A stretch of 12,407 nucleotides of DNA from Planctomycetaceae bacterium UBA6894 (GTDB lineage Bacteria; Planctomycetota; Planctomycetia; Gemmatales; Gemmataceae): the NCBI GenBank assembly GCA_002451275.1, contig DKBS01000056.1:1-12407 (forward strand). The letters run 5' to 3'. Positions 1-6,752 of the stretch are shown one piece after another. A program made the translations under genes and the position numbers. The notes under the pieces were generated by a model. That model had not been told where the DNA came from. It made no database searches and saw only the letters and a list, made by a program, of their open reading frames with translations. The first letter of the stretch is position 1; the number at the start of each line of letters is the position of its first letter.

Positions 1-365
1 AATTTGAATAAGGACGATGCACTAGACAGGGTAAGGCCGGGCAAAAGAAGTTCATGGCTGCCGGAAAGGCCAAGCCTTTGCCGGGACTCCGCCAGATCTT
101 CGGCGGAGATCTTTCCCTGGTGATACATCGAGCGGAAATCCGCCTCGGAGGGGTGCCCGAGGGAATTGAAGGCGAAAGCAGCCGGTTCACGGTCGTCCCC
201 AGCGGCAGCGCTGCCGGTGGACTGGCCGGATGGGATGGTTTCCACCGGGATGCGTTCGGTCAAGGACCCCGCCGCTTTCCGGAGCGCGAGCAAAAGGGTG
301 GAAGTATCCGGGGAAGCCCCGGCAATGGAATGGGGCAAGATCAGGTCGGGGCCTAGGCCAAGCAT
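1..365 (-). CDS. Hypothetical protein, 5' part only (runs off left edge)
   Basis: An open frame starts with ATG at 365 and stays open for 121 codons to the window edge, so the C-terminus is missing. The start is supported by GAAAGG about 8 nt upstream of the ATG. Codons favour G or C at the third position, as in the neighbouring genes, which argues that the frame is real. I recognise no family. The visible part has no signal peptide and no membrane segment. It begins MLGLGPDLILPHSIAGASPD, continues through a low-complexity Ser/Gly/Ala stretch (about residues 46-57), then a charged, probably helical part with GKISAEDLAESRQRLGL (residues 84-100). It lies 226 bp downstream of the histidine kinase on the same strand, so it may have its own promoter. 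The function is unknown. Confidence 0.55.
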   Translation of the reverse strand, partial: MLGLGPDLILPHSIAGASPDTSTLLLALRKAAGSLTERIPVETIPSGQSTGSAAAGDDREPAAFAFNSLGHPSEADFRSMYHQGKISAEDLAESRQRLGLSGSHELLLPGLTLSSASSLFK

Positions 366-591
366 GGGTGTTGCCTTTCACGGGCAAGCGGGAAGGACCG
401 CTGCTGCCGTGATGAATTTTTCGCCCGGGGGCCACACAGCCGCAATGAACAGTCGATTACAAGCGGGTAAGCAAATGACTTGGTTGCTTTTTATTCAGGC
501 GCTGGCGGCAAAACATAAATGGATTTTCAGTTTGAGCCAGGAACCTTGCGCGTTCTTCAGCAGATGAATTACTCGGATTTTCTGCTTATTT

Positions 592-1971
592 TCAGGAACA
601 CGGCAATTTGACCAGCAGCCGGGCGCCGCCACCGGGACGGTTTTCCATGCGGATGGAGCCGCCGACCGCCTTGACGATGGCCCTGCAGATGCTGAGGCCG
701 AGGCCCGAACCGATTTTGGGTTGCATGGGGAGATGGGCGGGATCGGTGCGGTTGAAACGATCAAAGACCTTTTCCAGGCTTTGTTCGGCCACACCGGGGC
801 CGGTGTCTGCCACCTCCAATTCGACCCAGGCGGGGTGCAGGGGGGAATCGGGTTTGAGGGAACAATCGATACGGCCACCCGGTGGGGTGAATTTCAGCGC
901 GTTGTCGAGCAGGTTGCTGAGGACCTGGCGCAGGCGGGCCGGTTCCCCGACGACCGTGAGGTGCGGGAGGCTGTCGAGGTGGAGGGTCACGCCCTTCTGC
1001 TCGGCGACGGGGGTAAACATCTCGACGGTCCGTTCCAGCACCTGGTCGATGCGGGCGGTGGCTCCCTGGCGGTGCAGCCTGCCGGCGTCCCCCTCTGCCA
1101 GCAGGAGCAAACTGTTCACCAGGCCCGCCAGGGACTCGACCTGCTCGAGCAGGTCCTGCATGAGCTCGCGGTATTCCTCGACAGGCCGATCCTTGTGGAG
1201 GGTGACCTCGAGGAGGGCGCGGACGGCGGCGAGGGGCGAACGGAGCTCGTGGGCGGCGTTGGCGACAAAGTCCCGCTGGCTGGAGGTGTAGGCGGCGAGG
1301 CGGTCGAGCATTTGATTGATGGTGACAGCGAGGCGGTCGAGTTCGTCGCCGATACCGCGCACGGGTAGTCGCTTGTCGAGGCTGGTGGCATCCAGGCCGC
1401 GGGCTGTGCCGAGCATGGCCGAAACCGGGCCCATGGCGCGGGCCGACAGAAACCAGCCGACCAGTGGTGAAACCACGGCGACGGCGAAGCCGCTGGCGAG
1501 GAACAAGCTCTGGATGCGGGCCAGGTCCTCCGCCAAAAAGTCGAGGTTGGAGCCAACCCGAATGCGCAGGGTGCCGGTGGTGGTTTGGACCACGCGGTAG
1601 CCCATGAGTTCCTGCTGGCCGTCCATCTGGTCGTCGAAGCCAAGAAGGGCACCCTCGGGCATTTCCCCGCCGGTGGCCACCAGGGAGCCTGACTGCCATA
1701 CTTGCGCGAACCAGTGCTGCGCCTCGTGGCTGCTGGCCTTGCGGCGCAGTTCCTTTTCCAGTTCGCCGGGGTCGGGGTTGGCGGCCACGAACTGCTCGAG
1801 TTCGCGGCAGTCTTCCTGGAGCACCTGGTCGAGCTCGCGCTGCAGCAGCAACCGCATGCCTAGGTAGAGCAGCAGCAGCAAACCTGCCACCAGGACAACC
1901 AGGACCCCGGCGTTCCAGAAGGCCAGTTGGAAGCGGAGGGAACGGGTCAGGCGAAGGAATTTGCCGGGCAT
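592..1971 (-). CDS. Two-component sensor histidine kinase (HAMP, HisKA, HATPase)
   Basis: This 459-residue membrane sensor kinase should autophosphorylate on histidine and pass the phosphate to the regulator encoded just upstream. There are two transmembrane segments (about 15-42 and 154-176) flanking a periplasmic sensor loop of about 110 residues. A HAMP linker follows (about 177-230). The HisKA motif NAAHELRSPLAAVRALLE places the phospho-accepting His at 241. The catalytic domain has an N-box (LSNLLDNALKF, Asn357), a G1 box (ADTGPGV, 388-394), an F box (VFDRFNR) and a G2 box (GSGLGLSICRAIV, 421-433), so all key residues are present. The ATG at 1971 lies 10 bp after the regulator stop; the ribosome site is weak, which suggests translational coupling. 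The layout resembles EnvZ/QseC/CusS-type kinases, but the signal sensed cannot be read from sequence. Confidence 0.95.
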   Translation of the reverse strand: MPGKFLRLTRSLRFQLAFWNAGVLVVLVAGLLLLLYLGMRLLLQRELDQVLQEDCRELEQFVAANPDPGELEKELRRKASSHEAQHWFAQVWQSGSLVATGGEMPEGALLGFDDQMDGQQELMGYRVVQTTTGTLRIRVGSNLDFLAEDLARIQSLFLASGFAVAVVSPLVGWFLSARAMGPVSAMLGTARGLDATSLDKRLPVRGIGDELDRLAVTINQMLDRLAAYTSSQRDFVANAAHELRSPLAAVRALLEVTLHKDRPVEEYRELMQDLLEQVESLAGLVNSLLLLAEGDAGRLHRQGATARIDQVLERTVEMFTPVAEQKGVTLHLDSLPHLTVVGEPARLRQVLSNLLDNALKFTPPGGRIDCSLKPDSPLHPAWVELEVADTGPGVAEQSLEKVFDRFNRTDPAHLPMQPKIGSGLGLSICRAIVKAVGGSIRMENRPGGGARLLVKLPCS

Positions 1972-1981
1972 GGTTTCGGCT

Positions 1982-2701
1982 TCAGGCTGCCTTCAGCGCG
2001 TAGCCGCGGCCGCGGATGGTCTGGATGATCCCTTCCGCGCCCGCCTGGGAAAGCTTGTTGCGAAGGCGGTTGACATGGACCTCGATGACATTGGTCACGC
2101 CTTCCCACTCGCCTTCCCAGAGATGTTCGCAGAGCATCTTGCGGGTGACGACCTGGCCGGCGTTGCGCATGAGGATTTCGAGCAGGCTGAACTCGGTGGG
2201 GGTGAGCTCGACATGGTTGCCGGCGCAGGTGACCCGCCGGTTGGTGAGGTCGAGGCTGACCACACCGACGGCGAGGGTGGGGGCCGGGCGGTCGGCACTG
2301 CGGCGGCGAACGGCCTCGAGGCGGGCCAGCAACTCGGGGAAGGCGAACGGTTTCACCAGGTAATCATCGGCGCCTTCCCTCAGCCCAGCGACCCGGTCAT
2401 CCACCGAGCCCAGGGCGGTGAGGACAACCACGGGGGTGCGCACACCGCGGGCCCGCAACTGGCGCAGGACATCGAGGCCGGCGATTTCGGGCAGCATGAG
2501 GTCCAGGACAATCGCATCGTGGCGTTGGCTGAGGCCCTCGTCCAGTCCGGCCTTGCCGTTCTTCGTCCAGGTGCAGGTATGGCCGGCATCCTCCAGACCG
2601 CGGGCGACGGCCTTGCCGATGACGAGGTCGTCCTCGACCAGGAGGATGCGCAAGGAGGCCGGTGACGCGGATTCCGGGTGATTTTCGACAGCTCCGCTCA
2701 T
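1982..2701 (-). CDS. OmpR/PhoB-family response regulator
   Basis: This is a 239-residue DNA-binding response regulator, the likely partner of the adjacent histidine kinase. The receiver domain (about 17-130) has the acidic pair D24/D25, the phospho-acceptor D67 in VLDLMLPEIAG, T95 in VVLTALG, and K117 in DDYLVKPF. The C-terminal winged helix (about 145-237) has the typical LTPTEFSLLEILMRNAG and RGRGY (230-234) signatures of the OmpR class. The ATG at 2701 overlaps the aspS stop as ATGA, with AAAGGA about 9 nt upstream inside aspS, so translation is probably coupled to aspS. The first 16 residues are an unstructured extension. Target genes are unknown; a regulator of this class often controls its own operon or nearby envelope genes, but no repeated binding site was identified. 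Confidence 0.95.
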   Translation of the reverse strand: MSGAVENHPESASPASLRILLVEDDLVIGKAVARGLEDAGHTCTWTKNGKAGLDEGLSQRHDAIVLDLMLPEIAGLDVLRQLRARGVRTPVVVLTALGSVDDRVAGLREGADDYLVKPFAFPELLARLEAVRRRSADRPAPTLAVGVVSLDLTNRRVTCAGNHVELTPTEFSLLEILMRNAGQVVTRKMLCEHLWEGEWEGVTNVIEVHVNRLRNKLSQAGAEGIIQTIRGRGYALKAA

Positions 2702-4491
2702 AGGCCGAGTTCCTTTAACTGGCGGGGTTCAACCGGGGCGGGGGCACCGGTCATGAGGTCGCGGGCCCGCTGGTTTTTCGGGAAGGCGATGACATCGCGG
2801 ATGTTGGCGGTTCCCACCATCAGCATGGCCCAACGGTCGATGCCCAGGGCGATGCCGCCGTGCGGGGGCGCGCCGAGCTTGAGGGCGTCGAGCAGGAAGC
2901 CGAACTTCTCGCGCGCCTGCGCGGGTTCAAGGCCGAGGACCTTGAAGACCTTCGCCTGGACATCGCTGGAATGGATGCGGATGCTGCCGCCGCCGCACTC
3001 GTAGCCGTTGATGACGAGGTCGTAGGCCCTGGCCTTCACCTTGCCCGGGTCGGAGTCGAGCAGGGGGATGTCCTCGACACGGGGGGACGTGAACGGGTGG
3101 TGGTTGCTGACCCAGCGGTTGGCTTCCTTGTCGAAGCCGAACGCGGGGAAATCGACGACCCACAGCGGCTTGAACTCACGCTCCTTGCCGGTCAGCAGGC
3201 CGAGCTGGTGGGCGAGGTGGACCCGAAGGTCGCCGAGGAGCTCGGCGGATTTCATGGGCTCGTCCGCGACGAACAGGAGCAGGTCGCCGGGCCGGGCATC
3301 CATGAGCCCCGGCAGGGAGGCGAGGGCTGTGGCGCCCAAGAATTTCTCGATGCCGCCGGTGAGCTTGCCCTCCTCGACCTTGAGCCAGGCCAGGCCCTTG
3401 CCGCCGGCCCGGGTGACCATCTCGGACAGTTTGCCGCCGGGCTTGAGCTCGGTGTTTGAAAAGCGGCCGGCGGCACCTTTGGCGTTGATGGCGCGGACGG
3501 CCCCGCCAGCCTCGGCGGCCTCGCGGAACACCTTGAACTCGGTTGTCGCCGCCCAGGCGGAGAGATCGACGAGCTCGAGGCCGAAGCGCAGGTCGGGCTT
3601 GTCGGAGCCGTAGCGGGTCATGGCCTCGTCGTAGCCCATGCGGGCCAGGGGAACCGGGACATCCACGCCCAGGACCTCGCGGAAGACCTCGGCCAGCAGG
3701 CCCTCGATGAGGCCGAGCACATCGTCCTGGTCTATAAAAGACATTTCCAGATCGAGTTGGGTGAATTCGGGCTGGCGGTCGGCGCGCAGGTCCTCGTCGC
3801 GCAGGCAGCGCGCGACCTGGTAGTAGCGGTCGAAGCCGGCGACCATGAGCAGTTGCTTGTAGAGCTGGGGTGACTGGGGCAGGGCGTACCAACTGCCGGG
3901 GTGGACGCGGCTGGGGACCAGGTAGTCGCGGGCACCCTCGGGGGTGCTGCGGCCCAGGAGGGGGGTCTCGACATCGACGAAGCCGCGCTGGTCGAGGTGG
4001 CGACGGATGACTGAGATCATGCGGTGGCGGAGCATCAGCGACTTCTGCAGGCTGGAACGGCGCAAGTCGAGCCAGCGGCTACCGAGGCGGATCTCCTCGC
4101 CAGCGAGTTCCTCGCCGGGGAACTCGGTCACCTCGAAGGGTGGGGTGGGGCTAGCGTTGAGCACCTCGATGGACTCGGCGAGAATCTCGACACTGCCGGT
4201 CGCGAGCTCGGTGTTTTCCTTGCCGGGAAGGCGCTTGCGGACCAGGCCGGTGACCGACAGGCACCATTCCCGGCCGGCCTGGTTGGCCTTCTGGAACAGC
4301 GCACCGGGGGCATCGGGACCGCTGGTTGCCTCAAAAACCACCTGTGTCACGCCGTAACGGTCGCGCAAATCGATGAAGACCTGGGAGTTGTAGGCGCGGG
4401 AGGTGTTCACCCAGCCGTTGAGGGTGACGCGTGATCCCTCGTGGCTGACCCGGATATCGCCGCAGGTGTGGGTACGCCGCCAATCCGCCAT
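2698..4491 (-). CDS. aspS: Aspartyl-tRNA synthetase, bacterial type
   Basis: This cytoplasmic class II synthetase charges tRNA-Asp (and possibly tRNA-Asn) with aspartate, using ATP. Starting at the ATG at 4491 it has 597 residues, the normal bacterial length. That start has GGAG 6 nt upstream and is preferred over an in-frame TTG at 4509. Order of parts: anticodon-binding OB fold (about 1-110, with VFIDLRDRYGVTQVVF); class II core with motif 1 (about 160-180); motif 2 around CLRDEDLRADRQPEFTQLDL (about 229-248); the bacterial GAD insertion (about 285-415); NHHPFTSP near 463; and motif 3 GGIALGIDRWAML (545-557). The OB-fold loop reads NTSRAYNSQVFID, differing from the common RRRDLG/RRRDHG form. 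The stop overlaps the regulator start by 4 bp, so aspS leads a three-gene unit. A 199-bp leader region with several hairpins lies upstream. Confidence 0.97.
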   Translation of the reverse strand: MADWRRTHTCGDIRVSHEGSRVTLNGWVNTSRAYNSQVFIDLRDRYGVTQVVFEATSGPDAPGALFQKANQAGREWCLSVTGLVRKRLPGKENTELATGSVEILAESIEVLNASPTPPFEVTEFPGEELAGEEIRLGSRWLDLRRSSLQKSLMLRHRMISVIRRHLDQRGFVDVETPLLGRSTPEGARDYLVPSRVHPGSWYALPQSPQLYKQLLMVAGFDRYYQVARCLRDEDLRADRQPEFTQLDLEMSFIDQDDVLGLIEGLLAEVFREVLGVDVPVPLARMGYDEAMTRYGSDKPDLRFGLELVDLSAWAATTEFKVFREAAEAGGAVRAINAKGAAGRFSNTELKPGGKLSEMVTRAGGKGLAWLKVEEGKLTGGIEKFLGATALASLPGLMDARPGDLLLFVADEPMKSAELLGDLRVHLAHQLGLLTGKEREFKPLWVVDFPAFGFDKEANRWVSNHHPFTSPRVEDIPLLDSDPGKVKARAYDLVINGYECGGGSIRIHSSDVQAKVFKVLGLEPAQAREKFGFLLDALKLGAPPHGGIALGIDRWAMLMVGTANIRDVIAFPKNQRARDLMTGAPAPVEPRQLKELGL

Positions 4492-4539
4492 GCCAAACTC
4501 CGATGTCAAAAGCGCTCTGAAGGTAGCCGCGAGGTTTCA

Positions 4540-4554
4540 GGGCCGATCCGGCCC
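4540..4554 (-). repeat. Short GC-rich inverted repeat in aspS leader
   Basis: GGGCCG and CGGCCC form a perfect 6-bp stem with a 3-nt loop, 48 nt upstream of the aspS start codon. In the RNA it would be a stable small hairpin. No T-run follows, so it is not an ordinary intrinsic terminator. Its role is unknown. Confidence 0.5.
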
Positions 4555-4573
4555 AGGATTTATCCGCGCCGGG

Positions 4574-4595
4574 GCCCGGGGGATTTCCCCCGAGC
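4574..4595 (-). repeat. Strong hairpin in aspS leader (GGGGG-AAAT-CCCCC core)
   Basis: Read on the minus strand, GCTCGGGGG and CCCCCGGGC pair as a 9-bp stem around the loop AAAT. The one non-Watson-Crick position is a U-G wobble in minus-strand RNA but would be a C-A mismatch in plus-strand RNA, so the structure fits better in the aspS transcript. No T-run follows. It could be a leader structure or an RNA-processing or stability element. Confidence 0.5.
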
Positions 4596-4635
4596 ACTCC
4601 ACACGCGCAGTCTGGACAAAGACTGATCCGGCAAA

Positions 4636-4656
4636 ACAATCCTTATCAGGGATTGT
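4636..4656 (-). terminator. Weak candidate terminator after the CinA-like/nucleotidyltransferase gene
   Basis: ACAATCC and GGATTGT form a perfect 7-bp stem with a 7-nt loop, starting 34 nt after the stop codon at 4691. In minus-strand RNA the stem runs into UUUUG. The stem is short and partly A/U and the U-run is only four, so termination would be weak. It may instead be an operator-like palindrome upstream of aspS. Confidence 0.3.
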
Positions 4657-4690
4657 ATCAATGGGGCGGCTGGTTGTTTGGTACGCAAAA

Positions 4691-5827
4691 TCAATCCGCG
4701 CGAGAGGTCACTAGATTGCTGCGGATATCGGTGCTAGACAGGTCCAACCTGAATTCTCCTTCAGGAATTTCCTCGAAAAGGCCGCGGGCACCTGGGATAT
4801 CGGACAGGTCGGGTAGATCGGCCAAGGTGCGATACTCACCGGTTTCGGTGGCCCGACCGGCCACCAGAAAACGGCACCCCTGATCTTTCAGATTGCCCAA
4901 CGCGGTGGCCAAGCCGGCGCGGGTTCCCCCGTAGAAGCGCGGTTGCACCACCCGGAGGGCGGTATCGATGCCCACCACAAAGGTGGCGCCGGGCCAGGCT
5001 TTGGCCTTGGCCTCGAATGTTCCCAAACGGCTGACCACCACGGCCATAAGGCGGCCGAATGCCTCCATCCGCGAGAGCATCTGGCTGGCGGCTAGGTCTG
5101 GCTTGTCGGGGTTGGTGAGGGTGAGTTCAAAAACCGCCTGGAGGCCGGTACGTTTCTGGGCCACGCGTGCCAAATGCACATGTCCGGCATGGAGCGGGTT
5201 GAATGACCCGGAAATAACCAGACCGGGAGCGGGGCTGTCGCTAATGCGGCCATCGGCGTGGATGTGGCACCACTCGCGCGTGCCGGCCAGTGTTTCGCCC
5301 AGGGCATTGGGCGGCTCATCGGGTTCGGGTACCAAGCCCGGGTCGGTTTGCTGGAGCATCAGGCGAAGCAGGTGGGCCGAGACCAGGAGTTCCTGGTCCT
5401 GGCGCACGCCACCGTGCCCCATATTCGCCGTGAAGCACCGGGCGGTGAGGCCATCGCAGAGAGCCAGATGGGCCCGGTCGGACCCCCTGCGGGGTGGCAG
5501 GGTTGCCAGGGCCGCGGTGCAAGCGACACCAAGGCACGCGGCTTTTTGATTGGCCGGGGCGAGACGACGGGCCCGGTACCAGGCCTGCCAAGCCAGCAGG
5601 CGGGCGGTTTGCACGGAACAGAGGGAGTCAGGCAGGGAGCCGAGGTATGTTGCCAGGGATTCCCGCGAGTAGGGGATTTGCGCGTCCAGCACCACCCGTG
5701 AGGAACCGGGTTGGCTCAGCAGTGAGGCGATGGCGGAGGAGGCGGCCCCAGCCACCACCATGGCTACAGGCGGACTTTGGGCCACCACGCGGGAGGCCAG
5801 CGTGTTCAAATCGGGCGGAAGGTCCAT
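4691..5827 (-). CDS. CinA/PncC-like domain fused to HIGH-type nucleotidyltransferase
   Basis: This is a 378-residue two-domain protein. The N-terminal part (about 5-160) resembles the CinA C-terminal (PncC, NMN deamidase) fold: AGAASSAIASLL (26-37), then QPGSSRVVLDAQIPYSRESL (39-58), SVQTARLLA (71-79), and an ACLGVACTAALAT strand (97-109). The usual ES-CTGG loop of active CinA/PncC is not kept, so deamidase activity is uncertain. The C-terminal part (about 203-372) is an adenylyl/cytidylyl-transferase domain with ISGSFNPLHAGHVHLA (205-220, HxGH-type motif) and LSSTDIRS (363-370), corresponding to the ISSTxIR motif of nicotinate/nicotinamide mononucleotide adenylyltransferases. A role in NAD synthesis or salvage is inferred from the pairing of these domains, not shown. 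The gene begins 17 bp after the HTH-EIIA stop and is probably co-transcribed with it. The ribosome site is weak. Confidence 0.85.
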   Translation of the reverse strand: MDLPPDLNTLASRVVAQSPPVAMVVAGAASSAIASLLSQPGSSRVVLDAQIPYSRESLATYLGSLPDSLCSVQTARLLAWQAWYRARRLAPANQKAACLGVACTAALATLPPRRGSDRAHLALCDGLTARCFTANMGHGGVRQDQELLVSAHLLRLMLQQTDPGLVPEPDEPPNALGETLAGTREWCHIHADGRISDSPAPGLVISGSFNPLHAGHVHLARVAQKRTGLQAVFELTLTNPDKPDLAASQMLSRMEAFGRLMAVVVSRLGTFEAKAKAWPGATFVVGIDTALRVVQPRFYGGTRAGLATALGNLKDQGCRFLVAGRATETGEYRTLADLPDLSDIPGARGLFEEIPEGEFRLDLSSTDIRSNLVTSRAD

Positions 5828-5844
5828 GGAGATCAGCCCCGTTC

Positions 5845-6603
5845 TCAGTTACCCGGGGCCGGGGGAAGAGTGGATTCCGCTTCCTGCAGATAGCGGCAGA
5901 ATTCGTGGGGCGATTCCAAGCCCCGAACGGTATCGAGAAACCCTTCCAGCCTGACAAGGCGGGCGATGCGCGTGAGCACCTGCAAGTGGGTGGCATCGTC
6001 ACGGCAGGCGACCAAGAAGAAAAGGTCGGTGGGCTGGTTGTCCGGTGAACCGAACTGCATGGGGGAGGCCAGACGGGCAAAGGCCAGCACCGATTCACCC
6101 AGTTCCGCCTTGAGCCGGCGGCTGGGGTGGGGGATGGCGATGCCGCCTGGCTGGGCGGTGCTGCCGCGCTCTTCCCGCTCACGCAGGCTTTCGAGCAGCG
6201 CGACCGGATCCCATACCTGCCAGGATTGCTCGGCCAGGGCCGCGAGTTCCCGCAGGAGCGAAGCCCGGGTGCCCGCGCGCAGGTTCAGGCTGACGCAGGC
6301 GGGTGGAAGCAGTGCCGAGACCAAGGTGCTGGGTTCGCCGAATCCTGTTTCGGAGGAGTCCACCGCCACTTGCACGGCCTCGGTGAAGGTGAGACTTTCC
6401 ACCTCCATGCGGCTGAGTTCCTCATCGGAATAGCCGGGAAGGTTGGTTTCGAGCCAGCGGGTGATTTCGGCCCGGGCAAAACGCCATTCACCGCCGACCT
6501 TCCTGCCGGGAAGGTCGCCTTGCAGAGCCAGCTTTTCCACCATGCGGGTGTCGCGCTGCAGGAACGCGGCCAGTTCGCGGATGGTGTAGGACTCTTTTTG
6601 CAT
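5845..6603 (-). CDS. HTH (excisionase-type) DNA-binding domain fused to PTS EIIA, PtsN-like
   Basis: The ATG at 6603 gives 252 residues. Residues about 5-52 form an excisionase/MerR-like winged helix (YTIRELAAFLQRD, then GRKVGGEWRFARAEITRWL). After a linker, residues about 95-246 form a fructose/nitrogen-type EIIA domain, with the phospho-accepting His at 159 in GGIAIPHPS. This suggests a DNA-binding or protein-docking regulator controlled by phosphorylation through EI/HPr or EI-Ntr/NPr; none of those partners is in the window. A longer frame begins at a TTG at 6699, but that would place a hairpin plus T-run inside the gene, so the ATG is preferred. No clear ribosome site precedes it. There is no membrane segment, so it is not a sugar permease. 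Calling it PtsN-like rests on the IIA domain only. Confidence 0.88.
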   Translation of the reverse strand: MQKESYTIRELAAFLQRDTRMVEKLALQGDLPGRKVGGEWRFARAEITRWLETNLPGYSDEELSRMEVESLTFTEAVQVAVDSSETGFGEPSTLVSALLPPACVSLNLRAGTRASLLRELAALAEQSWQVWDPVALLESLREREERGSTAQPGGIAIPHPSRRLKAELGESVLAFARLASPMQFGSPDNQPTDLFFLVACRDDATHLQVLTRIARLVRLEGFLDTVRGLESPHEFCRYLQEAESTLPPAPGN

Positions 6604-6630
6604 GACGGTGACGGGTTTCCCAAATGGTTG

Positions 6631-6663
6631 AAAAAACAATCCCGGCGACAAAAAGCCGCCGGA
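6631..6663 (-). terminator. Candidate intrinsic terminator or attenuator between argG and the HTH-EIIA gene
   Basis: On the minus strand, CCGGCG and CGCCGG (plus 9-nt loop) form a 6-bp all-GC stem, followed after GATTG by six T residues. It lies 27 nt upstream of the HTH-EIIA start codon and 89 nt after the argG stop. It could end the argG transcript, or act as an attenuator in the leader of the downstream gene. The short gap between stem and T-run weakens it somewhat. Confidence 0.5.
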
Positions 6664-6715
6664 GTCTTCATTATCGGCCAGAGTAGCCCCTCTGGACAAG
6701 GGCTTGGCAAGCTTT

Positions 6716-6752
6716 ATCTGGGCATTTTTAAATACCCAGATTGCCTATCTGG
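6716..6752 (-). repeat. Overlapping alternative hairpins directly after argG stop
   Basis: Three copies of an ATCTGG/CCAGAT word follow the argG stop. In minus-strand RNA, the first and second copies pair (6747-6752 with 6736-6741, loop of 5). Alternatively the second and third copies pair in a longer 26-nt palindrome (6716-6741): ATCTGGG with CCCAGAT, continued by a wobble and an A/T-rich stem. The two structures share an arm and exclude each other. No clear T-run follows, so this may protect or set the 3' end of the argG mRNA, or act with the hairpin at 6631-6663. Confidence 0.5.

Noticed and set aside
608..1368. Long plus-strand open frames of up to 227 codons opposite the histidine kinase gene
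   Set aside because: They are shadows of a high-GC gene whose minus-strand product has all kinase motifs; the plus-strand products are Arg/Ser/Pro-rich without family features.
4492..4690. Possible T-box riboswitch ahead of aspS
   Set aside because: No T-box sequence, specifier loop or terminator/antiterminator pair of that type is visible, and T-boxes are not expected outside mainly Firmicutes/Actinobacteria.
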